Shown: in pieces, positions 33,647-42,500 of the stretch
Position numbering within the stretch: the stretch's first letter is position 1
Layout of the letters: every line of letters starts with the position of its first letter
Origin: Candidatus Microbacterium phytovorans
GTDB taxonomy: Bacteria > Actinomycetota > Actinomycetes > Actinomycetales > Microbacteriaceae
Length of the DNA stretch: 64,000 nucleotides
Assembly: GCA_029202445.1 (NCBI GenBank)
Contig: CP119321.1
Span: 1,302,001-1,366,000, forward strand
Reading direction: 5' to 3'
Notes under the pieces: model-generated
Database searches by the model: none
What the model saw: the letters and a program-made list of their open reading frames with translations, nothing else
Told to the model about the DNA's origin: nothing
Translations under genes and position numbers: made by a program

Positions 33647-36126
33647 GCGTCGCCCCGCTGCAGAGTCGCCGCTCCCGCCGCCAGTCCTTCCGCGCGGACC
33701 GGCCGACGACCCGCCTCCTCGTCGTCAGCGCCGTCCTGCTCGACCTCCTCTTCCTCGTCGGCGCCGCCTCCGCCTGGCCCATCTACCGCACCCCCGCGTT
33801 CGTGCTCGTCATCGCCGTCGCTCTGGCATCCGCGCACGTCCTGGCGTGGGCCGGCGTGCGATGGCGCCTGTCGGGCTGGTGGCTGTCGCTCCTCACCTTC
33901 GGCGTCTACGTCGTCCTGGGTCTTCCCACCGTCGCGCCCACGATGATCACCGGCGGTGGCGATCAGCTGCTCCGCGGCTTCCTCGGCGTCGTGACGGCAC
34001 CCGTCACGGGCTGGAAGGATCTGCTGACGCTCGATCTTCCGCTCGGCACCTACCAGACAACGCTCGCCCCCGTCTTCCTCGTGTGGATCGCCGTCCCCAC
34101 GGCCGCGCTGTCGCTCGCCTGGCGCGCCCGACGGCTGTGGGTGCTCGCGCCGATCCTCGGCCTCTTCCTTCCCGTCTTCGGGGTCCTGTTCGGGGCGCCG
34201 ACGCTCAGCGACCCCCTGCGCTGGGGCGGTCTGGTCGTGCCCGGTCCCGTCGAGATGGCCGTCGGCGCCGCGGCGGTGCTGCTTGCGTTGGCCTACGTCG
34301 TCTGGCGCACCCTCGATGACCGGCGCCGCGCGCTGCGGGCGGCCGAAGCGGCCACCGGCATCCGTACGACCAGCCGCAGCGGTTCGGCGACGGCGGGCCG
34401 GGCCGCGATCTCCGCCGCGATGGTCGCCATCGCCCTGGTGGCGGGCGCGATCGCCGCGCCGATCGCCGTCGCGGGACAACCGCGCGACGTCCTCCGAGAG
34501 CGGATCGACCCGCGCCTGGAGATCGAGGCGCAGCTCTCGCCGCTCGCGCAGTACCGCTCGTACTTCGCCGACGATCGTTTCGACGAGGTCCTGTTCGCCG
34601 TGACGTCGGACGTCGACAGGGTGCGGCTGGCGACCCTCTCGTACTACGACGGCCGGCTGGCGCGGGTCATCGACCCGGCCACGGGCTCGGATCAGGCGAC
34701 GGCCTTCGTGCGCGTGCCCTCTTCGCTACCGGCTCCCTCGGGCACCCGCACGACCACCGCCGAGGTGACGGTGCTGGACTATTCGGATGTCTGGCTGCCC
34801 ACGGTGGGTTCGCTCACCGGCGTGCAGTTCCGCGGCAGTGGAGCGGCGGGGCTCTCCGACGGCTTCTTCTACAGTCCCGACGCGCAGACGGGCGTCGTGC
34901 TGGGATCGACGTCGCTCGGCCCGGGAGTGTCGTACCGTCAGGCCGCGGCCGTCGAGACGGTCGAGCCCGCGGTGTCCGATCTCGTACCGGGGCGCAGCGC
35001 GCCGCACCTGCCCGCCGAGCTCGTGCCCGAGAGCCTCATCGATTGGATGCGCGCTCAGGAGGCACCCGGCGGCGGCGAGGGTCTCGCGTTCCTCATCGAG
35101 CGCCTCCGCGCCCGTGGATACCTGAGCCACGCACTGACCATCGACCCGCAGAATCCGCCCCTGTGGCGCGCCGAGCTCGGCGAGGCCGGGTTCGAACCCA
35201 GCCGTGCGGGTCATTCCACCGACCGCATCGACGCGATGTTCACCGCGCTCCTGCAGCGCCAAGCGGACGTCGGAGGTGCCGATGACGCCCTCCTGGTGGC
35301 GGCGGTCGGCGACGACGAGCAGTTCTCGGTCGCGGCGCTCATGATCGCCGATCAGCTGGGATTCGCCGGGCGCATCGTCCTCGGCGCGCGACTGACCGGC
35401 GACCAGCTGCCCGCGTGCGAAGACGGCGCGTGCCGTGGCGGCGATCTGTCGGCGTGGCTCGAGGTGCAAGACGCGTCGGGTGTCTGGGTGCCGGTGGATG
35501 TGACCCCGCAGCACGAGAACGGCATGTCCCCCGACGACCTGCAGGTGCGCGATCCGGAGGTGCCTACCGAGGTCCACCAGGAGAACGCCGAGCAGGTGCT
35601 CCCGGGCGACGCCGACCCCGCCGACGCGGGCGAGCGACCGGATGACCCCCTCGTCGACTCGATCGACTGGAGCGCGGTCTGGGCGGCGGCGCGCATCGGC
35701 GGCATCGCCCTGTCCGCCCTGCTGATCGTGACGGGTCCGTTCCTGCTCATCCTGCTGGTGAAGGCTCTTCGTCGGCGTGCCCGCCGAGCGGCGCCGGATG
35801 CCACGGACCGCATGACCGGCGGGTGGGACGAGTACGTCGACGCCGCGATCGACAGCGGCCTCCCGGGGCCGGGGACGCGGACCCGGCAGGAAGTGGCGAC
35901 GCTGCATGCTCGCGACGACGCGACGAGCCGCGTGGCACTGCTGGCGTCGTGGGCCGACCGGTCGGTCTTCGATGCGGAGGCGCCGACGACGTCGGACTCC
36001 GATCGATTCTGGGAGATCGTGGAGTCCGAGCGGGCCCGACTGATCGCCGAGCGGGGGTGGTGGGCGCGCCTGCGCGCGAGGCTCTCACTGCGGTCGCTCG
36101 TGCGCCGCGGCGGGCGCGTCCGATGA
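33643..36126 (+). CDS. TgpA-like membrane transglutaminase with lost catalytic Cys and His
   Basis: An 827-residue membrane protein of the DUF3488/TgpA family: a basic N terminus, about six membrane helices to residue 230, and an extracytoplasmic region. A final helix lies near 686-706 (IALSALLIVTGPFLLILLVKAL), with a 120-residue cytoplasmic tail. The transglutaminase-like core runs at about residues 470-625, but where the family has GDCEQFA this protein reads GDDEQFS (Asp558 for Cys). Where it has HAWxEV it reads SAWLEV (Ser603 for His). Asp619 in VPVDVTP is kept. Peptidase or cross-linking activity is therefore unlikely; a binding or scaffold role is inferred. Confidence 0.9.
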   Translation: MSVAPLQSRRSRRQSFRADRPTTRLLVVSAVLLDLLFLVGAASAWPIYRTPAFVLVIAVALASAHVLAWAGVRWRLSGWWLSLLTFGVYVVLGLPTVAPTMITGGGDQLLRGFLGVVTAPVTGWKDLLTLDLPLGTYQTTLAPVFLVWIAVPTAALSLAWRARRLWVLAPILGLFLPVFGVLFGAPTLSDPLRWGGLVVPGPVEMAVGAAAVLLALAYVVWRTLDDRRRALRAAEAATGIRTTSRSGSATAGRAAISAAMVAIALVAGAIAAPIAVAGQPRDVLRERIDPRLEIEAQLSPLAQYRSYFADDRFDEVLFAVTSDVDRVRLATLSYYDGRLARVIDPATGSDQATAFVRVPSSLPAPSGTRTTTAEVTVLDYSDVWLPTVGSLTGVQFRGSGAAGLSDGFFYSPDAQTGVVLGSTSLGPGVSYRQAAAVETVEPAVSDLVPGRSAPHLPAELVPESLIDWMRAQEAPGGGEGLAFLIERLRARGYLSHALTIDPQNPPLWRAELGEAGFEPSRAGHSTDRIDAMFTALLQRQADVGGADDALLVAAVGDDEQFSVAALMIADQLGFAGRIVLGARLTGDQLPACEDGACRGGDLSAWLEVQDASGVWVPVDVTPQHENGMSPDDLQVRDPEVPTEVHQENAEQVLPGDADPADAGERPDDPLVDSIDWSAVWAAARIGGIALSALLIVTGPFLLILLVKALRRRARRAAPDATDRMTGGWDEYVDAAIDSGLPGPGTRTRQEVATLHARDDATSRVALLASWADRSVFDAEAPTTSDSDRFWEIVESERARLIAERGWWARLRARLSLRSLVRRGGRVR

Positions 36127-36175
36127 GACGCACGAACGAACGACGGAAAGAACATACGGTGAGGGGTCGAGGACA

Positions 36176-37495
36176 GTGACGGGACAGATCGTGGCGGCGG
36201 AGCAGATGGCGGGGGCGATCGGGTTCCTCGCGGTGACGCAGGCGATCGTCGCCGTCGGCGTGTACGTGTGGATCGCGCTGGCTCTCACGGCGGTGTTCCG
36301 CAAAGCCGGAGCGGCGCCGTGGAAGGCGTGGGTGCCGGTGCTGAACGCCTGGACGCTGTTCGAGCTCGCCGGCATGCGCGGCTGGTGGGCGGCCGTCATC
36401 GCCGGCGGCGCGATCGTCGTGGGCGGCGGCGCGGTGGCGCTCAGCGGCATCCTCGGCGCGGCGGCCCTGGAGGCGTCGTTCGGGGGCGACCCGGGCGGTG
36501 CCCAGGCGGCGCTCGCGGCCGCCGCGGCCTTCCCCGCCCTGCTGTGGCTCGTCGTGTTCGTACCTGCGCTGATCCTCCAGATCCGGATGCTCCTCGGCGT
36601 CAATCGGGGCTTCGGCCTGGGGGTCGGCCACACGGTGCTGGGCGTCCTGCTCTTCCCGGTCTGGGCGAGCATCGTCGGCTGGGGGTCGGCGCGCTGGCTC
36701 GGCCCTGGCGCGGCCGCCGCATCCGCTCCCCCACAGGCGGCGATGCCCGTCGCCCCGTCCGCTCCCGTGGTTCCCGCGCTGGCCGACTTCACGGCGCGTC
36801 CCGCGCCGGCCCCCGCCTTCGGCGATACCCCCGTCTTCGGCAGCGCTCCCGCCTTCGGTGGCAACGGCGCCTTCGAGGCTCCGTCCACTCCGCCCGCCTT
36901 CTCCGCGGGAACCGCCCCGAGTTTCGGCGCACCGAGCCGCCCCGCGCCGAACCCGTGGGCGCCCCCGGGTGCGACCACCGGCGGCCCGGCACCGGCATCG
37001 ACCTCCGCCGGCGTCGGGGCACCTGCGACGGCCCCGACAAGCACCCCGCCGTCGGCGGCGGGCACACCGGCATCCGCGTTCCTTCCCGCGCCGGCACCGG
37101 CTGCGCAGTCGCCGTCCGCTCCGGCCACGGGAGAGGTGGAGGAGCGCACGGTGCTCGCCGGACGCCGGCTCCCCGCGTGGTCGCTCGTCCTCCCGGGCGG
37201 AGACACCGTCGGGCTGCGGGGTGACGCCGTCGTGCTCGGACGCAATCCCGTCGCCCCGGCTCGCGCGCCCCAGGCGCAGCCGGTCGCCGTGGACGATGTG
37301 ACGCGCACGGTGTCCAAGACCCACGCCCTCCTCACGCTCACGGCATCCGGGTGGATCGTCACCGACCTCGACTCGACCAACGGCGTCTTCGTCGGAGCGT
37401 CGCCCGACGCGGGCGCGGAAGTGGTGGGCTCGGCCGCGGTCGACGGCCGCTTCTTCCTGGGCGACGCGGTGTTCGAACTCCGGTCGGACGGATGA
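36176..37495 (+). CDS. DUF5684 membrane protein with C-terminal FHA domain
   Basis: A 439-residue protein. The N-terminal 185 residues form four to five membrane helices with the DUF5684 signature ALTAVFRKAGAAPWKAWVPVLNAWTLFELAGMRGWW. A 120-residue Pro/Ala/Ser-rich linker follows, then a cytoplasmic FHA domain (about 335-437) with VVLGRNPV, SKTHALLTL and DSTNGVFVG. The linker has repeated APAFGDTPVFGSAPAFG-like units. GTG 36176 follows GAGGACA. Its stop overlaps the PP2C start. It probably recruits a phosphorylated partner to the membrane. Confidence 0.88.
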   Translation: MTGQIVAAEQMAGAIGFLAVTQAIVAVGVYVWIALALTAVFRKAGAAPWKAWVPVLNAWTLFELAGMRGWWAAVIAGGAIVVGGGAVALSGILGAAALEASFGGDPGGAQAALAAAAAFPALLWLVVFVPALILQIRMLLGVNRGFGLGVGHTVLGVLLFPVWASIVGWGSARWLGPGAAAASAPPQAAMPVAPSAPVVPALADFTARPAPAPAFGDTPVFGSAPAFGGNGAFEAPSTPPAFSAGTAPSFGAPSRPAPNPWAPPGATTGGPAPASTSAGVGAPATAPTSTPPSAAGTPASAFLPAPAPAAQSPSAPATGEVEERTVLAGRRLPAWSLVLPGGDTVGLRGDAVVLGRNPVAPARAPQAQPVAVDDVTRTVSKTHALLTLTASGWIVTDLDSTNGVFVGASPDAGAEVVGSAAVDGRFFLGDAVFELRSDG

Positions 37496-38325
37496 CGGTA
37501 CTGCAGACCCGCGCCGGCGCCCACACCGATGCGGGCCGTCGTCGCGAGGTGAACGAGGATGCCTTCCTCGCGCAGATGCCGGTCTTCGTCGTCGCCGACG
37601 GGATGGGAGGTCACGACGCGGGAGACCGGGCGAGCGCGGCGGTGATCGACGTGTTCCGCTCGCTGATCGAGCGCGGCGACCTGACCGTCGACGACGTCAC
37701 GCGCGCCGTCGACACCGCGCACGCGGCCGTCGCCTCGATCGCGGCGAGCACTTCCCGGGGCGCCGGCTCCACCCTGACGGCGCTGCTGGCCGTGCGCCAC
37801 GACGACGAGCAGCGCTGGCTCGTCGTCAACATCGGCGACTCGCGCGTGTACCGACTGCTCGGCGACCGTCTGGAGCAGGTCACCGTCGATCATTCCGTCG
37901 TGCAGGAGATGGTGGATGCCGGGCGGCTCGCGCCCGCCGACGCCGCCGCGTTCCCGGGTCGCAACGTCATCACCCGCGCCGTCGGCGAGGAACGCAGCCC
38001 CGCAGACTACTGGCTCCTGCCGATCGTCACCGGCGAACGCCTCCTCCTCTGCTCCGACGGCCTGTCCGTCGAGCTGACCGACGAGGCTCTCCGTGCCGGG
38101 CTGATGCTGGGCGGCGCTCCGTCGCGCACGGCGCACGCGCTCGTCGCCCAAGCGGTGGCCCTCGGCGGCCGCGACAACATCACCGCGGTCGTGGTCGACA
38201 CGATCGCCGGCGGGGTGAGCCCTCGTAGCGACGACGTGACCGGAGGGTTGTCGATGTCGGCCGATTCGACCACGATCGAAGTGGCGACGATTCGCAGCCG
38301 TCGCACGCGAGCACGAGGTCGATAA
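37492..38325 (+). CDS. PP2C-family Ser/Thr protein phosphatase
   Basis: The 277-residue soluble phosphatase has all main metal-site motifs: NEDAFL, VADGMGGHDAG (Asp36), NIGDSRVYRL, LLLCSDGLS and GRDNITAVVV. It is the natural counterpart of the kinase in the same locus. The C-terminal 40 residues (SPRSDDVTGGLSMSADSTTIEVATIRS) form a Ser/Thr-rich tail that could be phosphorylated. The ATG overlaps the preceding FHA gene stop as ATGA. Confidence 0.94.
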   Translation: MTVLQTRAGAHTDAGRRREVNEDAFLAQMPVFVVADGMGGHDAGDRASAAVIDVFRSLIERGDLTVDDVTRAVDTAHAAVASIAASTSRGAGSTLTALLAVRHDDEQRWLVVNIGDSRVYRLLGDRLEQVTVDHSVVQEMVDAGRLAPADAAAFPGRNVITRAVGEERSPADYWLLPIVTGERLLLCSDGLSVELTDEALRAGLMLGGAPSRTAHALVAQAVALGGRDNITAVVVDTIAGGVSPRSDDVTGGLSMSADSTTIEVATIRSRRTRARGR

Positions 38326-38357
38326 CGGATGCACGGATGTGGACGAGAGTGAAGACG

Positions 38358-38825
38358 ATGAACGATGACGATGAGCGCACCGAGATCCGCCGCGATCTGC
38401 CGCCTCTCGACGAGCGCACCCGTACGGTCGATCGCTCGTCGGAACTCGACGCTCCCGGCACGCCTCACGCCCCCGGCACGTCTGACGTTCCGGGCACGCC
38501 GCCCGGACCCGCGGCACCGCGTGGACGGGGGACACGACCGGCGGCCGTGCGCACCGCCGCGCCCCGGCCCGGCGACCGCGTCGCACACGTTCCCGGGTCC
38601 ATCGCCGAGGACGCGTCGTACACCGTGAGGCGGGAGCCGCTGCCGACGATCGACCGTCCCGCGACAGCCCCCGGCGCTTCGCGAGCGCGTTCCGAGGCCC
38701 GGGTCGTGCGGGAGGTGGGAGTGAGTCGCCGCGCACGTGTGACCGTCGCGGTGCTCGTGGTCCTCGCCTTCGTCCTGCTCATCGCGGGCGCCGTCGCCGT
38801 GCTCGCCGTGCTGGTGGCCTCGTGA
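38358..38825 (+). CDS. Tail-anchored Pro/Thr-rich protein, function unknown
   Basis: I do not recognise this 155-residue protein. The N-terminal 115 residues are charged, Pro/Thr-rich and low complexity, with an APGTPHAPGTSDVPGTP-type repeat and several TxxD/ERT segments. The last 30 residues are one hydrophobic helix (VTVAVLVVLAFVLLIAGAVAVLAVLVAS) at the very C terminus. It sits between the phosphatase and an FHA protein and overlaps the latter as GTGA. A Thr-rich cytoplasmic arm next to FHA proteins suggests a kinase substrate and docking platform (inference). ATG 38337 is an alternative start. Confidence 0.75.
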   Translation: MNDDDERTEIRRDLPPLDERTRTVDRSSELDAPGTPHAPGTSDVPGTPPGPAAPRGRGTRPAAVRTAAPRPGDRVAHVPGSIAEDASYTVRREPLPTIDRPATAPGASRARSEARVVREVGVSRRARVTVAVLVVLAFVLLIAGAVAVLAVLVAS

Positions 38826-39547
38826 CCGACGTCATCGACGCGACGACGACCGTCGCCGATCTGCAGATCGAGTTCGCCGGCGAGTGGTTCTCCCCCGAGC
38901 GACCGGGACCGTTCACGATCGGCCGCGAGGGCGACCTCGTCGTCGACGAGAACCAGTACCTGCACCGCCGGCTGCTCGCGTTCACCTACGAGGGCGGGCT
39001 GTGGTGGCTCGCGAACGTCGGGCAGTCGATCGGCGTGAGCGTGTCGACGGGCGACGGCGTCTACCAGGCGATGCTCGGGCCGGGCGCGAAGGTGCCGCTC
39101 GTCTTCCCCCGCCTCGTGCTCCTGTTCACTGCCGGCCCGTTCACCTACGAACTCGTCGTGCTCTGCGCCCAGGCGGCGTTCCACTCCGCGCCGCTGGTCG
39201 CGGACGTCGACGACCCGCATCACATGACGATCGGGAGCGTCTCGCTGACGCCGAGCCAGCGCCAGCTGGTGGTGGCGCTGTGCGAGCCCATGCTGCGCGA
39301 CGGCATGGTCGGTCAGAGCCAGATCCCGACGTCGGCACAGGCTGCCGCGCGCCTGGGGTGGCCGCTGACGACCTTCAACCGCAAGCTCGACGCGGTCTGC
39401 GACAAGCTCGACCGCGAGGGCGTGCCGGGGCTGCGCGGCGGCGTCGGCAAGCTCGCCACCAACCGGCGCGCGCGTCTCGTCGAGCACGCGCTCCTGTCCC
39501 GTCTCGTCACCCCGGCAGATCTGGCCCTCCTCGACGCGCCGTCCTGA
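38822..39547 (+). CDS. FHA-like and winged-helix fusion protein
   Basis: A 241-residue soluble protein. Residues about 15-110 are FHA-like (FTIGREGDLVVDENQYLHRRLLAF, GGLWWLANVGQ), lacking the canonical STNG turn. Residues about 140-235 form a helical DNA-binding-like region (LTPSQRQLVVALCEPML, AAARLGWPLTTFNRKLDAVCDKL, LVEHALLSRLVTP). It could be the transcriptional output of the kinase locus. GTG 38822 overlaps the tail-anchored gene stop. Its last gene position and a following leaderless promoter mark the end of the cluster. Confidence 0.8.
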   Translation: MTDVIDATTTVADLQIEFAGEWFSPERPGPFTIGREGDLVVDENQYLHRRLLAFTYEGGLWWLANVGQSIGVSVSTGDGVYQAMLGPGAKVPLVFPRLVLLFTAGPFTYELVVLCAQAAFHSAPLVADVDDPHHMTIGSVSLTPSQRQLVVALCEPMLRDGMVGQSQIPTSAQAAARLGWPLTTFNRKLDAVCDKLDREGVPGLRGGVGKLATNRRARLVEHALLSRLVTPADLALLDAPS

Positions 39548-39559
39548 CCCGCGGCGGCC

Positions 39560-39573
39560 TACGATGGAAGGCC
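39560..39573 (+). promoter_or_regulatory. Probable leaderless -10 of hrpA
   Basis: TACGAT (39560-39565) lies eight bases before ATG 39574. GGAAGG is too close to the ATG to be a normal ribosome-binding site. Confidence 0.45.
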
Positions 39574-42500
39574 ATGTCTGCGCCCGTCCTCACCTACCCG
39601 CCCGAGCTGCCCGTCAGCGCGGCGCGCGAGGAGATCGCGGCGGCCATCGCCGCGCATCAGGTGGTCATCGTCGCCGGCGCGACCGGGTCGGGAAAGACGA
39701 CGCAGCTCCCGAAGATCTGCCTGGAGCTCGGTCGCACGAGCATCGCGCACACGCAGCCCCGGCGGCTTGCAGCTCGCACGATCTCCGAGCGGATCGCTCA
39801 CGAGATGCAGGTTCCCCTCGGCGGCGTCGTCGGCTACAAGGTGCGCTTCACCGATCAAGTGTCGGCAGAGACCCAGGTCGCTCTCCTGACCGACGGCATC
39901 CTCCTCAACGAGATCCATCGTGATCGGCTGCTCCGCCGCTACGACACGATCATCATCGACGAGGCGCATGAGCGGTCGCTCAACATCGACTTCCTGCTCG
40001 GCTATCTGACCCGCATCCTTCCCGAGCGCCCCGACCTCAAAGTGATCATCACGTCGGCGACGATCGATCCCGAGAGCTTCGCGCGCCACTTCGCGACAGG
40101 TCCCGACGACGCCCGCGTGCCGGCACCGGTCATCGAGGTGTCCGGACGCACCTACCCCGTCGAGATCCGCTACCGTCCCCCGACGGCGGCCGCCGAAGGA
40201 GCCGACGGCGACGACATCGACGCTCTCCTGGCGGCGCTGCGCGAACTCGACCGCGAGCCTGCGGGAGACGTGCTCGTGTTCCTGCCGGGCGAGGCGGAGA
40301 TCCGCGACGCGACGGATGCCGTCCGCGGCATGTATGCGAACGACGCCCGCCCCACGGAGGTGCTGCCGCTGTACGGCCGGCTGTCGGCCGCGGAGCAGCA
40401 CCGCGTGTTCGAGCCCTCCGCGGTCGCGGGGGTGCGGCGCCGGGTGATCCTCGCCACGAACGTCGCGGAGACGAGCCTCACGGTTCCCGGCATCCGGTAC
40501 GTCGTCGACGCCGGCACGGCACGGATCTCTCGCTACAGCGCCCGGTCGAAGATCCAGCGCCTGCCCATCGAGGCGATCTCTCAGGCGTCCGCGCAGCAGC
40601 GCTCGGGCCGGGCGGGACGCACCTCGCCCGGTATCGCGATCCGTCTCTACGCGCAGGAGGATTTCGAGGCGCGGCCGGCCTTCACCGAGCCCGAGATCCT
40701 GCGCACCTCGCTGGCCTCCGTCATCCTGCAGATGCTCGCGCTGGGATTCGGCGACATCGCCGCCTTCCCCTTCCTGACACGGCCCGACTCCCGGGGGGTG
40801 AAGGCGGCGCTCGAACTGCTCACCGAGCTGCGCGCCGTCTCGCCGCCGCGCCCGACGACCCGCCGGGGACGCGGACACGACGATCGACCCCCGCGGGACG
40901 ATGCGGCGCCGCAGTGGCGCCTCACCCGCACGGGCCGCGAGATCGCGCGCCTTCCCATCGACCCGCGCCTGGCCCGCATGCTGATCGAGGCCGAACGGCT
41001 GGAGGTCACCCGCGACGTGCTCGCGATCGTCGCGGGTCTGTCCATCCAGGACGTCCGTGAGCGCCCGTCGGCGGACGACGGCAACCGCAGGGAGGAAGCC
41101 GATCGGCTGCACGCCCGCTTCATCGACCCGACGAGCGACTTCCTCACTCTGCTCAACCTGTGGAACCACCTGCAGGAGCAGCAGCGCGAGCTCGGCTCCA
41201 GTGCGTTCCGGCGGCTGTGCCGCGCCGAGCACCTGAACTACGTCCGCGTGCGCGAGTGGTTCGACGTGCATCGTCAGCTCCGCACTCTCACGCGCACGTC
41301 CTCTCCTCGCGAGGCGGCAGGAGCAGCCGACCCGGATGCCGTCCACCGCGCCATCCTGTCGGGCCTGCTTTCGCACATCGGCATCCTCGACACGCGCAGC
41401 CTCGCGGCCGGCGCCGCGGACAAGAAGCGCCGTCCGCTCGCGCAGTACCGGGGGGCGCGAGGCGCGTCGTTCGCGATCTTCCCCGGGTCCGGACTGCACG
41501 GGTCCAAGCGCGGGAGTGCGACCCCGGATGCCGTCGTGGCGGCCGAGCTCGTCGAGACCTCCCGGCTGTTCGCGCGCACGGTCGCCGTGATCGACCCGGC
41601 GTGGGCGGAGGAGCTCGCCGGCGATCTCGCGCACCGCACCCTCAGCGATCCGCACTGGTCGAAGGACGCCGGCGCGGCGGTGGCGGCGGAGAAGGTCACG
41701 TTGTTCGGGGTGGAGATCATCCCGCGGCGCCGCGTGCAGTTGGCACGCACCGACCGGGCGCTCGCGCGGGAGCTGTTCCTGCGCCACGCCCTCGTCGAGG
41801 GCGACTGGAACAGTCAGCACCTCGACAAGCGACTGACGGCGTTCGAGCGGCGCAACCTCGACCTGCGGCGACGGTTGGAGAAGCTCGAGGAGCGGGAGCG
41901 CCGACGCGACATCCTCGTCGGGGACGAAGCCGTCTACCGCTTCTACGACGCCCGGATTCCCGTCGACGTGTTCGATGCGCGCTCGTTCGAGTCGTGGTGG
42001 CGCGAGACGTCGGCGCGCACCCCTCGACTCCTCGACATGACCGAGGCCGACCTCGTAGACGACGCATCGCGCGCCGGCGAGGCCGATTTCCCTCCGCGCT
42101 GGCACCAGCGCGACCAGGTGCTGTCGCTCGCGTACCGCTTCGAACCCGGCGCGCCCGACGACGGCGTGAGCGTCGTCGTGCCCCTCGCCCTCCTGGCGCA
42201 GATCTCGCCCGACGGTTTCGACTGGCAGGTACCTGGCATGCGCGACGAGCTCATCGCTGCGCTGCTGCGCGCCCTGCCGAAGTCGATCCGCCGCCACGTG
42301 GTCCCCGCGGCCGACTGGGCCGCGAAACTCGGGGCGGAGCTCGTCGCCGACGGGCCGGAGTCGCACGACGGCGTGCCGGCCCAGACCCTGCGCGCCGCCC
42401 TCGCCGCGCGCATCCAGCGGGTCGCGAACCAACCCGTCAGCGCCGCCGACTTCGATCTCGATCGGGTGCCGGCCCACCTGACGGTCTCGTTCCGCGCCGT

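Noticed and set aside
35188..35199. GGGTTCGAACCC resembles a tRNA T-loop
   Set aside because: It lies inside the intact transglutaminase-like coding frame (GEAGFEPSRAG), and no acceptor stem, D-loop or anticodon arm can be drawn around it.
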